NCBI GenBank assembly: GCA_012522955.1
Contig: JAAYJK010000130.1
Coordinates: forward strand, 1 to 56,064
Direction of reading: 5' to 3'
Source: Syntrophomonadaceae bacterium
GTDB lineage: Bacteria; Bacillota; Syntrophomonadia; Syntrophomonadales; Syntrophomonadaceae
DNA length: 56,064 nucleotides
A program made the translations under genes and the position numbers. A model generated the notes under the pieces. The model had not been told where the DNA came from. It saw nothing but the letters and a program-made list of their open reading frames with translations, and did not search any database. Below, in pieces: positions 54,877-56,064 of the stretch (its first letter is position 1; each line of letters opens with the position of its first letter).

Positions 54877-54950
54877 TTTTATCTCCCCCCCGGCTTTTCT
54901 TATAAAAATTCTTGCCCAGGACTAGGGAAATATACCTTTTAAAACAGAAA

Positions 54951-55012
54951 ATCCTGACTCAGTCAGAATTGCAGATCAGTCTTATGCTCTGTTATTCTGA
55001 CTCAGCCAGGAT
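54951..55012 (-). terminator. Terminator after the small gene at 55044
   Basis: ATCCTGACTCAGTCAGAA and TTCTGACTCAGCCAGGAT pair at 16 of 18 positions. On the minus strand the stem is followed by TTTTCTGTTTT. It ends the atpC-side transcript before ywmB. Confidence 0.8.
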
Positions 55013-55043
55013 ATTTTGCTCATTAAGAATCTAAAGGCCAGGC

Positions 55044-55289
55044 TTAAGCCTCATTCTGTTCATCAGACTCAGCTGAACCAGCCAGTTCAGCCAACCTTTT
55101 TTCCTCTTCCGCTTTTTTCTTCTCTTCTTCTGCTTTAAGGGCCAGATATTCCTTAATATATTCTTCTTGTCGCTTTTTGGCCTTTAGTGCCCTTTTTTCA
55201 AAAGATCCAAACTGCCTGATTATAAGTAGGCCAAATGAAATGGTAATGATAAATACTGCAGCTATCACCATAGTCAACGCCCTGCTCAT
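55044..55289 (-). CDS. Small membrane protein with a charged coiled tail
   Basis: This 81-aa protein has one N-terminal membrane helix (LTMVIAAVFIITISFGLLII) then a highly charged Lys/Glu helix (about residues 33-70). I do not recognise a family. The similar position of small membrane proteins between the ATP synthase genes and ywmB in other Firmicutes suggests it is real. Confidence 0.75.
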   Translation of the reverse strand: MSRALTMVIAAVFIITISFGLLIIRQFGSFEKRALKAKKRQEEYIKEYLALKAEEEKKKAEEEKRLAELAGSAESDEQNEA

Positions 55290-55324
55290 ATTGCTATCCC
55301 CCCATTGCAGATCTATAATAAACT

Positions 55325-55522
55325 TTACAACTCTTCATCCTCATCATCAAAGTACCATCCATCTTTCCCTCGTTTAAATTTTCTCTGTTTTGCTCGCTGT
55401 TTACTTTCCCTAGACTTCTCTTCCACCTTTTTGGTAGCCTGCCATAATATTAAATATATTAATCCTTTTACCAAATAATAACACAAGGTTATGATAATCA
55501 GATATTTTAACATATCATTCAT
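55325..55522 (-). CDS. Small membrane protein
   Basis: This 65-aa protein has one N-terminal membrane helix (LIIITLCYYLVKGLIYLIL), a basic stretch (ESKQRAKQRKFKRGKDG) and an acidic tail. The family is not recognised. It lies after atpC on the same strand, 35 bp from the next small gene. Confidence 0.7.
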   Translation of the reverse strand: MNDMLKYLIIITLCYYLVKGLIYLILWQATKKVEEKSRESKQRAKQRKFKRGKDGWYFDDEDEEL

Positions 55523-55577
55523 AATATATACCTTATTCCTCTTTTATTATGGCTACAGGGTATGTCAGAGTAGCAAT

Positions 55578-55616
55578 CAAGCCGGAAGAAACTGATTAAA
55601 GCTTACTTCCGGCTTG
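55578..55616 (-). terminator. Hairpin after atpC
   Basis: CAAGCCGGAAG and CTTCCGGCTTG form a perfect 11-bp stem. The T tract is poor (TGATTGCTACTC), so it may be a processing site or an attenuator rather than a full terminator. Confidence 0.65.
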
Positions 55617-55639
55617 CTAATACTTGACTAAATCCTTGA

Positions 55640-56050
55640 CTACTCAGCTCCAGCTGCTCTTATTCTAGCTATAGCTCTCTTTAGGGCCTGTTCAGCCCGA
55701 ATTGCATTGATGGTTTCGTCTCTTTGCGCCAGCCTCCGCTCAGCCCGTTCCCTGGCGGCTTTTGCTCTAAGAACATCAACATTTTGACCTAATTCTGCCG
55801 TTTCGGCTAGTATGCGTCCTGTATTATCAATGATCTCCATAAATCCGCCGCTGACTGCTACTTTCTTTTCAGTACCTTTAGCATCCTTGTAGCGCAACAC
55901 TCCAATTTTGAGGGCTGCCACCAGCGGGGCATGGTTTCTCATTACGCCTATTTCACCGTCTACAGCAGGGGCCACCATAAATTCAACTTCATCCTTAAAG
56001 AGAATTTTTTCTGGGGTGACTATCTCCAGCATGAAGGTGTTGTCTGCCAT
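55640..56050 (-). CDS. atpC: ATP synthase F1 epsilon subunit
   Basis: This 136-aa subunit has the N-terminal beta barrel (MLEIVTPEKILFKDEVEFMV, GEIGVMRNHAPLVAALKIG) and the C-terminal helical hairpin. It links F1 to the rotor and regulates ATP hydrolysis. It is the last gene of the atp operon, whose other genes lie beyond the right edge. Confidence 0.97.
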   Translation of the reverse strand: MADNTFMLEIVTPEKILFKDEVEFMVAPAVDGEIGVMRNHAPLVAALKIGVLRYKDAKGTEKKVAVSGGFMEIIDNTGRILAETAELGQNVDVLRAKAARERAERRLAQRDETINAIRAEQALKRAIARIRAAGAE

Positions 56051-56064
56051 AGGCTACGCCCCCA

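Overview
The window looks like a chromosomal segment of a spore-forming, low-GC Gram-positive anaerobe of the Clostridia, most like Syntrophomonas (Syntrophomonadaceae). The sporulation genes (sigH, spoIIID, spoIID), the ctsR-mcsA-mcsB-clpC-radA-disA block, a cysteine T-box and thyX fit Clostridia. The large fatty-acid (butyrate/crotonate-type) beta-oxidation block with an NfnAB-type transhydrogenase fits a syntrophic fatty-acid oxidiser. This placement is an inference from gene content; no database was searched.

Layout. 1-6.1 kb (minus strand): start of tuf, five tRNA genes behind one sigma-A promoter, sigH, rlmB, thyX, mrnC, cysS, cysE, with a T-box leader upstream of cysE. 6.4-36.4 kb is an accessory metabolic island: a membrane protein of unknown function, a sigma-54 activator with CBS and PAS domains, two metallo-beta-lactamase-fold hydrolases, a PaaI-type thioesterase, three thiolases, NfnAB, two CoA-transferases, three short-chain dehydrogenases, two acyl-CoA dehydrogenases, a zinc alcohol dehydrogenase, an enoyl-CoA hydratase and a second (AcoR-like) sigma-54 activator. 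36.6-56 kb returns to housekeeping: gltX, a DUF1002-type gene, ispF, ispD, a YacL-type PIN-TRAM gene, disA, radA, the clpC operon, a TagA-type gene, mbl/mreB, spoIIID, spoIID, murA, ywmB and atpC.

How it works together. CoA-transferase activates the fatty acid, acyl-CoA dehydrogenase oxidises it, enoyl-CoA hydratase hydrates it, SDR enzymes oxidise the 3-hydroxyacyl-CoA, thiolase cleaves it, and NfnAB balances NADH, NADPH and ferredoxin. I read ten near-perfect sigma-54 (-24/-12) promoters in this island. They precede the membrane protein, both CoA-transferases, the five-gene thiolase/SDR/acyl-CoA-dehydrogenase run, the alcohol dehydrogenase, the second MBL hydrolase, the enoyl-CoA hydratase, the second acyl-CoA dehydrogenase and an 81-codon (or 70-codon) orphan gene; one points into DNA with no ORF. 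Two types of candidate enhancer site lie upstream of them, matching in number the two activators encoded here.

Most unusual features: (i) a 1.3-kb segment (35.1-36.4 kb) with convergent sigma-54 promoters, a 47-bp-period tandem array, nested palindromes and helically phased TGTTACC repeats; (ii) a shared 20-bp dyad at the same 108-109 bp distance from three sigma-54 promoters; (iii) a ywmB gene whose only sensible start is an ATA codon; (iv) a thiolase that lacks the usual C-terminal catalytic cysteine.
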